From Bacillota bacterium (lineage in GTDB: Bacteria; Bacillota; UBA4882; UBA10575), in the NCBI GenBank assembly GCA_012727425.1, contig JAAYHQ010000030.1:1-64000 (forward strand): DNA of 64,000 nt, read 5' to 3'. Below the pieces are notes generated by a model. That model saw nothing but the letters and a program-made list of their open reading frames with translations, was not told where the DNA came from and did no database searches. A program made the translations under genes and the position numbers. Of the stretch, positions 49,780 to 58,513 are shown in pieces. Numbering within the stretch: the stretch's first letter is position 1; each line of letters begins with the position of its first letter.

Positions 49780-50282
49780 TCTTTAATCTCGAGGTAAGGC
49801 CGGATTTTGGCCAGCGTTTTTTCGCCGATTCCCTTCACGGCCAGCAGGTCATCGACGATCCGAAACTTGCCCACCGTCTCCCGGTATTCAATGATCCGGG
49901 CGGCCAGCACCGGCCCGATCCCCGGTAAAGCCTGCAGTTCTTCACTGCTTGCCGTATTTGGGTCAAGCGGGAAGATAACTTTTTCGCCAGCGGCCGTCCC
50001 GCCCCCGGGGGCCGACGGTGCCTTTTCGGCAGCCGGTTCCTCCGCCGTCCCTGCCTCCGGTCCGGTCTCCTCCGGCGGTAACATGGCCACGGCCCGCCGG
50101 GGCTCCTGTCCAGACCACTCCCCGGACGCGGCGGGCCAGGCGACGTCCACCGGCGCCACCAAATGCACCTCCAGATCCCCGCGGTTAAGCGCCTGGAAGC
50201 CCAAGCGGCCCGCACCAAGGAAAACCGCGGCCACCAGCAGGAGAAGAACTTTCCTTTGTTGTTTTGAAAGTTCGTTCCGCAT
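49776..50282 (-). CDS. comEA: competence protein ComEA, helix-hairpin-helix DNA receptor
   Basis: A 168-aa membrane-anchored protein: N-terminal helix (RKVLLLLVAAVFLGAGRLGFQAL), a short SLBB-like segment (LEVHLVAPVDVAWPAASGEW, degenerate), a long linker and a C-terminal pair of HhH motifs (ELQALPGIGPVLAARIIEYRETVGKF, LLAVKGIGEKTLAKIRPYL) that bind dsDNA. ATG 50282 with GAGGTG 6 nt upstream is preferred to the track's GTG. Overlaps comEC by 4 nt. Confidence 0.9.
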   Translation of the reverse strand: MRNELSKQQRKVLLLLVAAVFLGAGRLGFQALNRGDLEVHLVAPVDVAWPAASGEWSGQEPRRAVAMLPPEETGPEAGTAEEPAAEKAPSAPGGGTAAGEKVIFPLDPNTASSEELQALPGIGPVLAARIIEYRETVGKFRIVDDLLAVKGIGEKTLAKIRPYLEIKE

Positions 50283-50299
50283 CCTTTTCACCTCGCGTC

Positions 50300-50336
50300 A
50301 CCCATTGGTCCTGAGCGTCGTCAAGGTTACGGGATC
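50300..50336. repeat. fragment of a dispersed GTCCTGAGCG...AAGG repeat
   Basis: GGTCCTGAGCGTCGTCAAGG in the comEA-recN gap resembles the GTCCTGAAGCGAAGG core at 15968-15982 and the widespread intergenic repeat type GTCCTGAGCGNAGTCGAAGG. It is a single short copy. Confidence 0.35.
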
Positions 50337-50344
50337 GGCCACTA

Positions 50345-52090
50345 TTATGTCCTGCTTTTTTCCGAACGAAGGGTCGCCGCCAACTGTAACATCTCGCGGG
50401 CATGCTCACGGGTGGTTGCGGTGACCTCCGCTCCCCCAAGCATCCGGGCAAGTTCCTCCACCCGTTCCTCTTGATCTAAAGCTCGGACCTCTATTGTTGT
50501 CCGCCCCGCCTGCGTTTTTTTCTCAATGTAATAATGGTGATGGGCCAAACTGGCAATCTGGGGCAGATGTGTAACACAGATCACCTGGTGGGTACAGCCC
50601 AAAAGTAAAAGTTTCTCCGCCACCGCCTGCGCCGTCCGCCCACCGATCCCGGTGTCAATTTCGTCAAAAACCATCGCCGGAATCTGGTCGGCTTCAGCCA
50701 GGATCACCTTCAACACCAACATCAAACGGGAAAGCTCGCCGCCGGAAGCGATCTTCGCCAGCGGGCGCAGGCCTTCACCGGGGTTCGGCGCCACCATAAA
50801 CTCCACCTGGTCAACCCCGTCTTTCCCCACCGCCACTTGCTCACCATCAAGTTTGAGCCCATTCCGGAGATCGGGCGTCCGGTTCAACGCCACCCGAAAG
50901 ATGGTTTTCCCCATATTCACCTCATGCAACTGTTGCATCACGGCCGTCTCCAAGCGGTCCGCCGTCTCCCGCCGTAAGGCCGAAAGGGTCTGTGCCGCCC
51001 GGCCCAATTCCGTTTCCACGGCCGCCAACTGCCGCGCCAGTTCCTGCTGGCGTTCCGTCCGGTCGCTGAGGGACGCCAGTTCCCGTCGTAACTTCGCCGC
51101 GTAATCCAGAATTGCCGGGATGCTTTGGCCGTACTTCCTTTTCAACTTGGCGATCTCATCCAGCCGTTCTTCCACTTGGTTCAGGCGTTCCGGGTCAAAA
51201 GTGATCTGGTCGCGATAAGCACGGATCTCCCGCGCCACTTCCTCCACCTCGCAAGTAATCCGGGTGGTCGTTTCGACCCACGGTCTTAATTGGGGGTCGA
51301 TCTCCGCTGCTTTGGTCAGAGCTTCAACCCCGGCGCCCAATTGGTCCAGAATGGCACCGCCGTCGTCCATCCCGTAAAACCGGTGATAAGCCTCGGAAAC
51401 ACAGGCATAAAGCCGTTCCGCACCGGCCAGGAGATCCCGTTCCCGGCTTAATTCTTCCTCTTCGTCCGGTTGTAACTGGGCGGCTTCGATCTCCTGCAGT
51501 TGAAAACTGAACAACTCCACCCGCCGCTTTTCTTCGGCTTCGTCCATCTCCAGACTGGCCAGCTCCTTCTTAATCTCTTGCCATCTGGAGTATAACTCCG
51601 CCACCCGCGCCGCTTCCTCCTTTAAACGCTCACCGCCGAAGCGGTCCAGGATCTCCCGCTGGGAGACGGCGGAGAAGAGGGACTGGTGTTCATGTTGACC
51701 ATGGATATCCATAAGCAAACGACCGACCTCATTAAGGGTGAGGACGGTCACCGTCTGTCCATTCATCCGGCAACGGCTCCGGCCGGACTTTTTGATTTCC
51801 CGGCTGATCACCAAGAGACGGTCGTCACCCACCGGGATTCCCCAGTCGGCAAGGAGGTGATCGAGCTCCGGACGCTCCGTCAGTTCAAAGACCCCTTCAA
51901 TCCTGGCCGTTTCGGCGCCGGCCCGGATCTGTTCCCAAGAAGAACGTCCCCCCAAAAGCAAGCTGACCGTATCAATGATGATCGATTTTCCGGCGCCCGT
52001 TTCCCCGGTTAAAATATTAAACCCCGGTCCAAACTCTAAGTGCAACTGATCAATCAGGGCAAAGTTCTCGATCATCAGCTCGCGCAGCAT
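50345..52090 (-). CDS. recN: DNA repair protein RecN
   Basis: A 581-aa SMC-like repair ATPase acting early at double-strand breaks. N-terminal ATPase half LRELMIENFALIDQLHLEFGPGFNILTGETGAGKSIIIDTVSLLLGGR with Walker A, a long coiled-coil middle and the C-terminal half IASGGELSRLMLVLKVILAEADQIPAMVFDEIDTGIGGRTAQAVAEKL (signature and Walker B). Full length. ATG 52090 after GGAGG. Downstream of argR, the order conserved in Bacillota. Confidence 0.96.
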   Translation of the reverse strand: MLRELMIENFALIDQLHLEFGPGFNILTGETGAGKSIIIDTVSLLLGGRSSWEQIRAGAETARIEGVFELTERPELDHLLADWGIPVGDDRLLVISREIKKSGRSRCRMNGQTVTVLTLNEVGRLLMDIHGQHEHQSLFSAVSQREILDRFGGERLKEEAARVAELYSRWQEIKKELASLEMDEAEEKRRVELFSFQLQEIEAAQLQPDEEEELSRERDLLAGAERLYACVSEAYHRFYGMDDGGAILDQLGAGVEALTKAAEIDPQLRPWVETTTRITCEVEEVAREIRAYRDQITFDPERLNQVEERLDEIAKLKRKYGQSIPAILDYAAKLRRELASLSDRTERQQELARQLAAVETELGRAAQTLSALRRETADRLETAVMQQLHEVNMGKTIFRVALNRTPDLRNGLKLDGEQVAVGKDGVDQVEFMVAPNPGEGLRPLAKIASGGELSRLMLVLKVILAEADQIPAMVFDEIDTGIGGRTAQAVAEKLLLLGCTHQVICVTHLPQIASLAHHHYYIEKKTQAGRTTIEVRALDQEERVEELARMLGGAEVTATTREHAREMLQLAATLRSEKSRT

Positions 52091-52094
52091 CCTC

Positions 52095-52547
52095 TTACCT
52101 CCTCAGCTTGTACAACCGCTCCAGCACCTGCTCAACTTGCTGTTTTCTCCGGACAATCACCAAGATGGAGTCGTCCCCGGCAATGGTGCCGACGATTTCT
52201 TTCCAATCCAAATCATCCAAGGCCGCCGCCACGCCATGGGCGGCCCCGCTGGTTGTTTTGATGATGATTAAGTTTTCGGTATGGTCAATACTGGTCACCG
52301 CACCTTCAAACATCCGTTCCGCGCGCTTTAAAAGATCGGGGAAGCTGCGGTCCAAAGGTAATGAATAACGATAACCACCACTGGGCGTTGGTACTTTGAT
52401 GAGACCCAGTTCTTTAATGTCCCGCGACAGGGTGGCCTGGGTCACTTCGATCCCCTCCGCACGCAGTGCCGCCCCTAGCGCTTCCTGGGTTTCAATGGGT
52501 TTTTCTTTGATGATCGACAGGATTAAACTGTGGCGACGGGCTTTCAT
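52095..52547 (-). CDS. argR: arginine repressor ArgR
   Basis: A 150-aa ArgR/AhrC: N-terminal winged HTH with the SR motif (VTQATLSRDIKELGLIKV) and a C-terminal arginine-binding oligomerisation domain with GTIAGDDSILVIV. It binds ARG boxes with arginine, controlling arginine synthesis and catabolism. ATG 52547 follows GGAGGG; the track adds 14 residues upstream. Between nadK and recN. Confidence 0.95.
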   Translation of the reverse strand: MKARRHSLILSIIKEKPIETQEALGAALRAEGIEVTQATLSRDIKELGLIKVPTPSGGYRYSLPLDRSFPDLLKRAERMFEGAVTSIDHTENLIIIKTTSGAAHGVAAALDDLDWKEIVGTIAGDDSILVIVRRKQQVEQVLERLYKLRR

Positions 52548-52595
52548 GATGCACCCTCCCTTTGCGGCTGTTTGCACTTCCCGGCGCAAAAGCCC

Positions 52596-53453
52596 TTACA
52601 ATCTTCCTTCTTTGACCTTCTCGCGCAAAATATGATAAAAGCTTTTTTCCTTAAACCGGATAAACCTGGTCCGGTACGGTGCCGTGTAGATTTTAATCTC
52701 ATCTTCGGCCGCTAAAGTCAGGCTCTCCTGACCATCGGCGGTCAACATCACTTCACGGGGGGGAACCGTAAATTTAACCTCAAGCACCGAATTACTCCCC
52801 ACCACCAAAGGCCGGTTAAAGAGCGAGTGGGCGCAGATTGGTGTCAACACCAGCGCCGATAATTGGGGTGAGACAATCGGTCCCCCCGCCGATAGAGAAT
52901 AGGCCGTTGATCCGGTCGGCGTGGCAATGATTAACCCATCCGCCGCCAACATGCCGGTAAAAAACCCATCTATGAACAGTTCGAGCCGGACCAACCGGGA
53001 AACGAGGCCTTTACTGATCACAATATCATTCAACCCCACCAAGCAGGCACGCTGCCGGCCGCCACTGGTCACCTCGGCGTTGACCATAATCCGGTTTTCC
53101 AAGAAAAAGTCGCCGTTCTTCAGTTTTTCCACGGCACCGGCCACATCTTTATCTTCCACTTCGGTCAAAAACCCCAAATGACCCAGGTTAATGCCGAAGA
53201 TCGGCACTTCCCAGGGGTAAAGGCGGCGGGCCACTGACAAAAGCGCGCCATCTCCGCCCAGAACCACCCCATAGTCCAACTGGGCCGGCAAATCCTCTTT
53301 CCGGCAACCCAGCTCAGTTGCGTCAAGACGTGTGGCGCTTTCTTCCTCCATCACCACTTGAAAGCCGGCCGTTTTGAGGAGGCCGATTAGTTCACGGGCC
53401 ACTCGCACCGCTTCCAGTTTTTCTAAAAGCGGGAATACGCCGATTTTTTTCAT
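52596..53453 (-). CDS. nadK: NAD kinase
   Basis: A 285-aa ATP-NAD kinase making NADP. The family motifs are in order: VVLGGDGALLSVARR, PIFGINLGHLGFLTEV, NDIVISKG and TPTGSTAYSLSAGGPIVSP. ATG 53453. It is the first gene of nadK-argR-recN-comEA-comEC-holA. No clear promoter was found in the 160-nt gap to the divergent flippase gene. Confidence 0.95.
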   Translation of the reverse strand: MKKIGVFPLLEKLEAVRVARELIGLLKTAGFQVVMEEESATRLDATELGCRKEDLPAQLDYGVVLGGDGALLSVARRLYPWEVPIFGINLGHLGFLTEVEDKDVAGAVEKLKNGDFFLENRIMVNAEVTSGGRQRACLVGLNDIVISKGLVSRLVRLELFIDGFFTGMLAADGLIIATPTGSTAYSLSAGGPIVSPQLSALVLTPICAHSLFNRPLVVGSNSVLEVKFTVPPREVMLTADGQESLTLAAEDEIKIYTAPYRTRFIRFKEKSFYHILREKVKEGRL

Positions 53454-53512
53454 AATTACACCTCGTCCTCTCCAATCCCTTATATTTATTCATTAGATCT
53501 CAGGGAAATCCT

Positions 53513-53541
53513 GCATGAAGATGAGCAAAGGGTCATAGTTT
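53513..53541 (+). promoter_or_regulatory. possible sigma-E-like promoter of the SpoVB-like gene
   Basis: CATAGTTT (53534-53541) fits the CATANNNT -10 of sigma-E promoters, and GCATGAA lies 14 nt upstream as a poor -35. The B. subtilis homologue spoVB is sigma-E controlled, which motivates the call. Confidence 0.3.
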
Positions 53542-53613
53542 TATAGCATTGGCCCTCCCATGGGCCGGCGCAGAAAAGCCCTCCAAACCGGCTTGTTAAA
53601 GGAAGGTCAGAAG

Positions 53614-55002
53614 ATGAAAGCGAAGCTCCAACCCTATTTCCGAAAATATGTAATCCTTACTTGCTCCAGTCTACTGCTGCGGGTCTACGGCGGCGTCTAC
53701 CGCCTTTTTCTCCTCCGCCGTTTCGGTGCCGAACCCTTCGGTCTCCTGGGCATGATCTTCCCCTTCTACCGTCTGCTGAGCCTCTTGGCGACGCTGGGCT
53801 TACCCACCGCCTTTGCCCGTTTGGTCGCCATCGAAAACGCAAAAAAAAACGCCGCTTGGATCGGGGAGGCCAAAAGTAAAGTCTTCACCCTTGTAGCCGC
53901 CACCGCCGTGATCGTCTCCGGCCTCCTTTTCCTCGGCGCCACGCCGCTGGGAACTTTCCTCTACCATGACCTCCGGACCGGTCCGCTCCTGAAGTATTAT
54001 GCGTGCGCCCTCAACCTGCATTGTCTTTGCCTGGTGTACCGGGGGTATTTTCACGGTCTCGACCACATTGCCCCCCTGACCTTTGCCGATCTCATCGAGA
54101 CCCTTGGCGAAACCGTTTATATTCTCCTTTTTCTGTACGATGGTGCCTGCCCGCCGGTAAACGGGGAAGTGGCCGGACGGGTCCTGGCCAAAGGATATCT
54201 GCTGGGGGAAGCAACCTGTCTCGGCGCCCTCTTTCTCTATGACCGTTTTCGCGTCCGTCCCCAGTTGGCCGGTGCGGTAACCCGGCCCGCCTCCGGGCGG
54301 AAGCTCCTCCCTTTGCTCCTTTCTTCTTTCCCCTTAATGGCGCAGCAGTTGGTTCTGTCCCTGGCGCGCATCGCCGACAGCATCCTCCTCCCCAGATTAT
54401 TAGCGAAAGGCGGACTCTCTGCCAACCAAATTGCCCATCTACTCGGCGTCTACTGGGAAATGGCCACCCCGCTCCTGTTTTTTCCGTTGATCCTATTTTC
54501 CCCGGTTTCCACTTTAATTCTTCCCGCCACCGCCCGCGCCGTCGCCCAAAATAAGCTTCCCGCCTATTTGCGGAAGCTCCGCTGGCTGCTCGGGGGCGCG
54601 TTCCTTTATGCCCTGGGCGTGTGTTTCCTCCTTCTCAAGTTCGGACCGCTGCTCGCCCGGTTACTCTATGGCACCACCGCCGCCACTCGTTATCTCCCGT
54701 TTCTCCTCCCCGCCCTGCCGTTTCTGCTCCTGAACAGTCTGTTGACCCCGGTGGCGGAAGGCCTTGGCAAGCAGCTTTTTTTACTCCGGGCCACCCTGGT
54801 CCTGCTCTGTGTAAAGACCGGCGTCACCGCCGCCTTTGTGCCGCTTCCCGCTTTCGGGCTGGCGGGCGCCGCCTGGGGGCTGACCACCAGCCAAGTGCTA
54901 CTCTTTTGTTTGTTGTGGAAGGAAATCTTTTTAACTGTCATTCCCAACCCCAAGTGGTTCCTTTTATTCAAAACCTCCCTTTTTCACCTGCCCAAAACCT
55001 AA
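53614..55002 (+). CDS. SpoVB-like oligosaccharide/lipid II flippase family protein
   Basis: A 462-aa polytopic membrane protein (about 12-14 helices) of the MATE-like polysaccharide exporter superfamily that contains SpoVB, MurJ and Wzx. LLLRVYGGVYRLFLLRRFGAEPFGLLGMIFPFYRLLSLLATLGLPTAFARLVA is typical of the SpoVB branch, which acts in spore cortex synthesis in Bacilli. ATG 53614 has GGAAGG 7 nt upstream; the track start adds 18 residues without a ribosome site. Second flippase of the superfamily in this window besides murJ. Confidence 0.8.
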   Translation: MKAKLQPYFRKYVILTCSSLLLRVYGGVYRLFLLRRFGAEPFGLLGMIFPFYRLLSLLATLGLPTAFARLVAIENAKKNAAWIGEAKSKVFTLVAATAVIVSGLLFLGATPLGTFLYHDLRTGPLLKYYACALNLHCLCLVYRGYFHGLDHIAPLTFADLIETLGETVYILLFLYDGACPPVNGEVAGRVLAKGYLLGEATCLGALFLYDRFRVRPQLAGAVTRPASGRKLLPLLLSSFPLMAQQLVLSLARIADSILLPRLLAKGGLSANQIAHLLGVYWEMATPLLFFPLILFSPVSTLILPATARAVAQNKLPAYLRKLRWLLGGAFLYALGVCFLLLKFGPLLARLLYGTTAATRYLPFLLPALPFLLLNSLLTPVAEGLGKQLFLLRATLVLLCVKTGVTAAFVPLPAFGLAGAAWGLTTSQVLLFCLLWKEIFLTVIPNPKWFLLFKTSLFHLPKT

Positions 55003-55008
55003 AAAAAA

Positions 55009-55035
55009 ACCGCTGCGGGCAGCAACGGTCTTTTT
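55009..55035. terminator. bidirectional terminator between the flippase and glnQ
   Basis: ACCGCTGC and GCAACGGT pair with one mismatch around GGGCA, with CTTTTT on the plus side and nine T on the minus side. It serves the two converging genes. Confidence 0.75.
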
Positions 55036-55087
55036 ACGCCACTACGCAACGGTACAGGGGCAACAGACGACAATTTCTTTCGATCCT

Positions 55088-55813
55088 TTAGAGGATCTTA
55101 CTTAAAAAAAGTTTGGTCCGTTCATGTTGCGGGGAATTAAAGAGTTGATCCGGGGTGTTTTCTTCGATGATCAACCCCTCATCCATAAACAACACCCGGT
55201 CGGCAACCTCACGGGCAAAACCCATTTCATGGGTGACCACGACCATAGTCAGCCCTTCCTTGGCCAACTCCTTCATCACATCCAGGACTTCCTTGATCAT
55301 CTCCGGATCCAGGGCGGAAGTCGGTTCGTCAAAAAGCATCACTTTTGGTTGCATCGCCAACGCCCGGGCGATCGCCACCCGCTGCTGTTGTCCACCGGAG
55401 AGGGTATCGGGATAAGCCAGTGCTTTCTCCTGCAAACCGACTTTCCGTAACAGATCGTAAGCCCTGGCTTCGGCTTCCTCCCGTGAACATTTTCGCACTT
55501 TAAGCGGGGCCAGGCAGATGTTTTCTACCACATTCATGTGGGGAAACAGGTTGAAGCGTTGAAAGACCATCCCCATTTCGGCGCGGATTTGGTTGATATC
55601 AACCTTCTTCAGATCCGTAATTTCGACCCCGTCAAAATAGATCTGGCCCCCGTCGGGGATCTCCAACAGATTGAGGCAGCGCAAAAAGGTGCTTTTCCCC
55701 GAACCGCTCGGCCCAATCACACAGACGACCTCACCCTCCCGGACCTCGTTGGTAATGCCGTTTAAAACCCGTAGGGTGCCAAAGCGTTTTTGTAAGTCGA
55801 CTACTTTAATCAT
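55088..55813 (-). CDS. glnQ: polar amino acid ABC transporter ATP-binding protein
   Basis: A 241-aa ATPase with Walker [21 protein letters not shown]-loop [18 protein letters not shown], signature [17 protein letters not shown], Walker [15 protein letters not shown] and [16 protein letters not shown], the GlnQ/ArtP pattern. It powers a polar or basic amino acid importer. Its start overlaps the permease stop by 8 nt. Confidence 0.95.
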   Translation of the reverse strand: MIKVVDLQKRFGTLRVLNGITNEVREGEVVCVIGPSGSGKSTFLRCLNLLEIPDGGQIYFDGVEITDLKKVDINQIRAEMGMVFQRFNLFPHMNVVENICLAPLKVRKCSREEAEARAYDLLRKVGLQEKALAYPDTLSGGQQQRVAIARALAMQPKVMLFDEPTSALDPEMIKEVLDVMKELAKEGLTMVVVTHEMGFAREVADRVLFMDEGLIIEENTPDQLFNSPQHERTKLFLSKIL

Positions 55814-56468
55814 TTTGCTTGAGCCACCTCTCCGCGTAATTAACCAGTTGGGTAATGGGAAGCGTCATGCATAAGAAGAGTAAGGCCACCGCAGTCCAGA
55901 TTTCAAAAGCCCGGAAGGTTCGGCCCGCGATCATCGAGCCTTTCCGCACCAACTCCTCCAACGCAATCACGGAAACAATCGAGGAATCCTTGAGCAGGGC
56001 AATGAATTCGTTCCCCAACGGCGGAATGATCCGTTTAAAGGTCTGCGGGATCAGCACATACCGCATGGCTTGGGAGTAGGTCATCCCCAAGGAGCGGGCC
56101 GCTTCCAATTGCCCGCGGTCAATTGACTGGATCCCGGCCCGTACGATCTCGGCCACATATGCACCGCTGTTGACCGACAGGGTGATAATCGCCGCCATCC
56201 GCGGCGGGATCGTCCCAAAATAGGCGGGCAGCCCGAAATAAACCAGATAGAGCTGGACCAGCATGGGCGTTCCCCGGATAAAGGTAACATAAATCGAGCT
56301 TAACGTATAAAGCAGTTTATTCTTGGAAACCCGGCCAATTCCAACAAAGGTTCCGATCAGAATCCCCATCCCCACCGCAATACAGGTCAACTGAATGGTT
56401 AAAGCCGCCCCCTGCAGCAGAACGGGCAAGAAGCGGACCACCACACTTAAGTCCCATTTATAACCCAT
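55806..56468 (-). CDS. polar amino acid ABC transporter permease
   Basis: A 220-aa HisM/GlnP-type permease with about five helices ([35 protein letters not shown]) and the EAA loop [47 protein letters not shown] 56468 after GGAG is used; the 22 extra residues of the track are upstream of it. Middle gene of the three-gene operon. Confidence 0.93.
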   Translation of the reverse strand: MGYKWDLSVVVRFLPVLLQGAALTIQLTCIAVGMGILIGTFVGIGRVSKNKLLYTLSSIYVTFIRGTPMLVQLYLVYFGLPAYFGTIPPRMAAIITLSVNSGAYVAEIVRAGIQSIDRGQLEAARSLGMTYSQAMRYVLIPQTFKRIIPPLGNEFIALLKDSSIVSVIALEELVRKGSMIAGRTFRAFEIWTAVALLFLCMTLPITQLVNYAERWLKQND

Positions 56469-56605
56469 TACTTCCTCTCCTTCGTTTGCACTTTCCTCCA
56501 CCTTTGCCCCCATAAAACCTTGCACGTTGGACAATCCACAGGGCGCCTCTGATCCGACAAGCTCCTGGGAAATTTGTCAAAAATCCCCTTCATCCCCTCT
56601 GAGAA

Positions 56606-56642
56606 GCGAAAAAGCAGCCGTCGGCTGCCTTTTCGCCTTTTT
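56606..56642 (-). terminator. hairpin terminator between binding protein and permease genes
   Basis: GCAGC/GCTGC with flanking AAAA/TTTT and GCGA/TCGC pairing forms a long stem in the 186-nt gap after the binding protein gene, ending in T-rich sequence on the minus strand. Partial termination here would give more binding protein than permease, as is common in such operons. Confidence 0.65.
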
Positions 56643-56654
56643 CATAATTATTCA

Positions 56655-57449
56655 CTATTCACCAAAGTATTTCCGGTAAATCTCGTCGTAGGTTCCGTTA
56701 GCCTTAAGAGTGGCTAAAGCCTGATTGATCTGGGCCAGCAGTTCGGTGTCGCTCTTCCGGAGGGCCAAGCCATATTCTTCAGTCGTAAAGGCTTCCCCCA
56801 CAATCTGATACTGCCCGGGGTTGGCTTTCATCTGCGCCCCGGCCACCGGCAGATCCATGATCACCGCATCGGCGTTGCCGTTCCTCAATTCCAGGAACGG
56901 GTCGGTGGCATGGTTAAACCGTTTAATCGAGGCAAAGACAATCCCTTGTTCCATCATCTCCGTAGCGGTCAAGTCACCGGTGGAGTTGATCTGCACGGCC
57001 AGCCGTTTGCCAACCAAATCCTCCGGCCCTTTAATTCGGTCATCACCCGCGCGGGTGACAATAACCAGACCGGCATTGATGTACGGGTCGGAGAAGTTAA
57101 CCACTTCTTTCCGTTCGTCCGTAATCGTCATCCCGGAAGCAATCACATCGTAGTTCCCGCTGAGCAATCCGGGGATGATCCCATCCCAGGACACATTCTT
57201 AATCACAACTTCCATCCCCAGTTCCGCCCCGATCGCCCGCATCAGATCGAGGTCAAAACCGAGGAGTTCACCAGTTTCCTCGTCCAGATACTCAAAAGGA
57301 GGAAAAGCCGCGTCGCAACCTACCACCAGGACTCCACCACCGGTCTCGGTCGCGGTCTCCTTTTTGGGCCCAAAAACATAGATCCCAACCAAAGCAATCA
57401 CGACAACAAGACCAACAATTACGCCATACAAGATCGGTTTCTTCTTCAT
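56655..57449 (-). CDS. polar amino acid ABC transporter substrate-binding protein
   Basis: A 264-aa family 3 solute-binding protein: an N-terminal helix (PILYGVIVGLVVVIALVGIYVFG), then VVGCDAAFPPFEYLDEETGELLGFDLDLMRAIGAELGMEVVIKNVSWDGIIPGLLSGNYDVIASGMTITDERKEVVNFSDPY. No lipobox cysteine follows the helix, so it is anchored by an uncleaved signal or released. The DAAFPPFEY...DLM pattern is shared by Gln, Arg and general polar amino acid binders; the ligand is not decided. First gene of the operon, behind its own promoter. Confidence 0.9.
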   Translation of the reverse strand: MKKKPILYGVIVGLVVVIALVGIYVFGPKKETATETGGGVLVVGCDAAFPPFEYLDEETGELLGFDLDLMRAIGAELGMEVVIKNVSWDGIIPGLLSGNYDVIASGMTITDERKEVVNFSDPYINAGLVIVTRAGDDRIKGPEDLVGKRLAVQINSTGDLTATEMMEQGIVFASIKRFNHATDPFLELRNGNADAVIMDLPVAGAQMKANPGQYQIVGEAFTTEEYGLALRKSDTELLAQINQALATLKANGTYDEIYRKYFGE

Positions 57450-57507
57450 TAATTAAACCCCCACTCTTTTGGATATCACAGCAAACGTCCAATTTAATTT
57501 ATTAATA

Positions 57508-57536
57508 ATTATAACCCATCACTTATATTTATGCAA
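57508..57536 (-). promoter_or_regulatory. promoter of the amino acid ABC operon
   Basis: Minus strand TTGCAT (57536-57531), 17-nt spacer, TATAAT (57513-57508). CTTGCATAAATATAAGTG across the -35 and spacer matches the B. subtilis ARG box at about 11 of 18 positions, with one good half-site; a TTATTAATAA palindrome (57499-57508) overlaps the -10. ArgR control is possible, not shown. Confidence 0.6.
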
Positions 57537-57591
57537 GCCGTTTTGTCATCGCGCGTCGTTTGCCGCAAAGTTTAACTTCCTGGCAACCGAA

Positions 57592-57621
57592 TAAAAAAAC
57601 GGATGAAACCATCCGTTTTTC
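57592..57621. terminator. bidirectional terminator after ricT
   Basis: ACGGATG and CATCCGT pair around AAAC, with A-runs before and T-runs after, 20 nt downstream of the ricT stop on the minus strand. Confidence 0.88.
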
Positions 57622-57640
57622 TTTCGCCATCATGACGGCC

Positions 57641-58477
57641 TTAAAAATTAACCTCACCCAGGGGGACCTCAAAGGGTTCCCCTTCCGCCAACTGGATAAC
57701 CAAGGTCTCCTTCAACATATTGATCTGGACAACCACCGCTTCTTGTCCTTGGTATTCCACCTTGCTGCCCACCGTGGGAAGCACTTGACTGCTCTCCCGG
57801 TAAGTTTCCGATTCAAACTTGAGACAACACATTAAGCGACCGCAGATCCCCGAGATCTTTGTCGGATTCAACGACAGATTCTGCTCCTTGGCCATTTTGA
57901 TCGAGACCGGATCAAACTCCCCTAAAAAGGTAGCACAACAGAGCGCACGACCACAGGGTCCCAGCCCGCCAAGCATTTTGGCTTCGTCCCGGACCCCGAT
58001 CTGGCGGAGTTCAATCCGGGTCCGGAACACCGCGGCCAGATCCTTGACCAGTTCACGAAAGTCAACCCGTCCGTCCGCCGTAAAGTAAAAAATGACTTTG
58101 CACCGGTCAAAGGTGTATTCCACATCAATCAGCTTCATCTCAAGCCCGTGCTGTTTAATCTTCTCCAGACAGATCCGGAAGGCATGGGCTTCCTTTTCCT
58201 TGTTCTCAAGGTACTGGGCCCGGTCCTTCGCGCTGGCCGCCCGGATGACTTTTTTTAACGGAGGAGTAATCTCGCTGGCCGGAACCTCCTTCGGTCCGAT
58301 CTTGACCGTGCCGTACTCCAAACCCCGGGCCGTTTCCACAATCACTTCCTGGTCGACCTGCAAATCCAGGTTGTCCGGGTCAAAATAGTAGATTTTGCCG
58401 GCCCGTTTAAACCGGACCCCGACTACTTTATATGATTCCGCCGGAGCACCCTCCGGGGTGTTTTTGGCCTCTTCCAT
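57641..58477 (-). CDS. ricT: RicT (YaaT), PSP1-domain regulatory iron-sulfur protein
   Basis: A 278-aa PSP1-domain protein. In Bacillota RicT forms a [4Fe-4S] complex with RicA and RicF that directs RNase Y and accelerates the Spo0A phosphorelay. Cysteine motifs GPCGRALCCATFLGEF and ISGICGRLMCCLKFESETY are present, with VGVRFKRAGKIYYFDP at the start. It is the last gene of the tmk-darA-yaaR-holB-ricT block, as in B. subtilis. Confidence 0.92.
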   Translation of the reverse strand: MEEAKNTPEGAPAESYKVVGVRFKRAGKIYYFDPDNLDLQVDQEVIVETARGLEYGTVKIGPKEVPASEITPPLKKVIRAASAKDRAQYLENKEKEAHAFRICLEKIKQHGLEMKLIDVEYTFDRCKVIFYFTADGRVDFRELVKDLAAVFRTRIELRQIGVRDEAKMLGGLGPCGRALCCATFLGEFDPVSIKMAKEQNLSLNPTKISGICGRLMCCLKFESETYRESSQVLPTVGSKVEYQGQEAVVVQINMLKETLVIQLAEGEPFEVPLGEVNF

Positions 58478-58513
58478 TTTTCGACCTCCTTTCGGCTTCG
58501 CCGCGCAACACCT

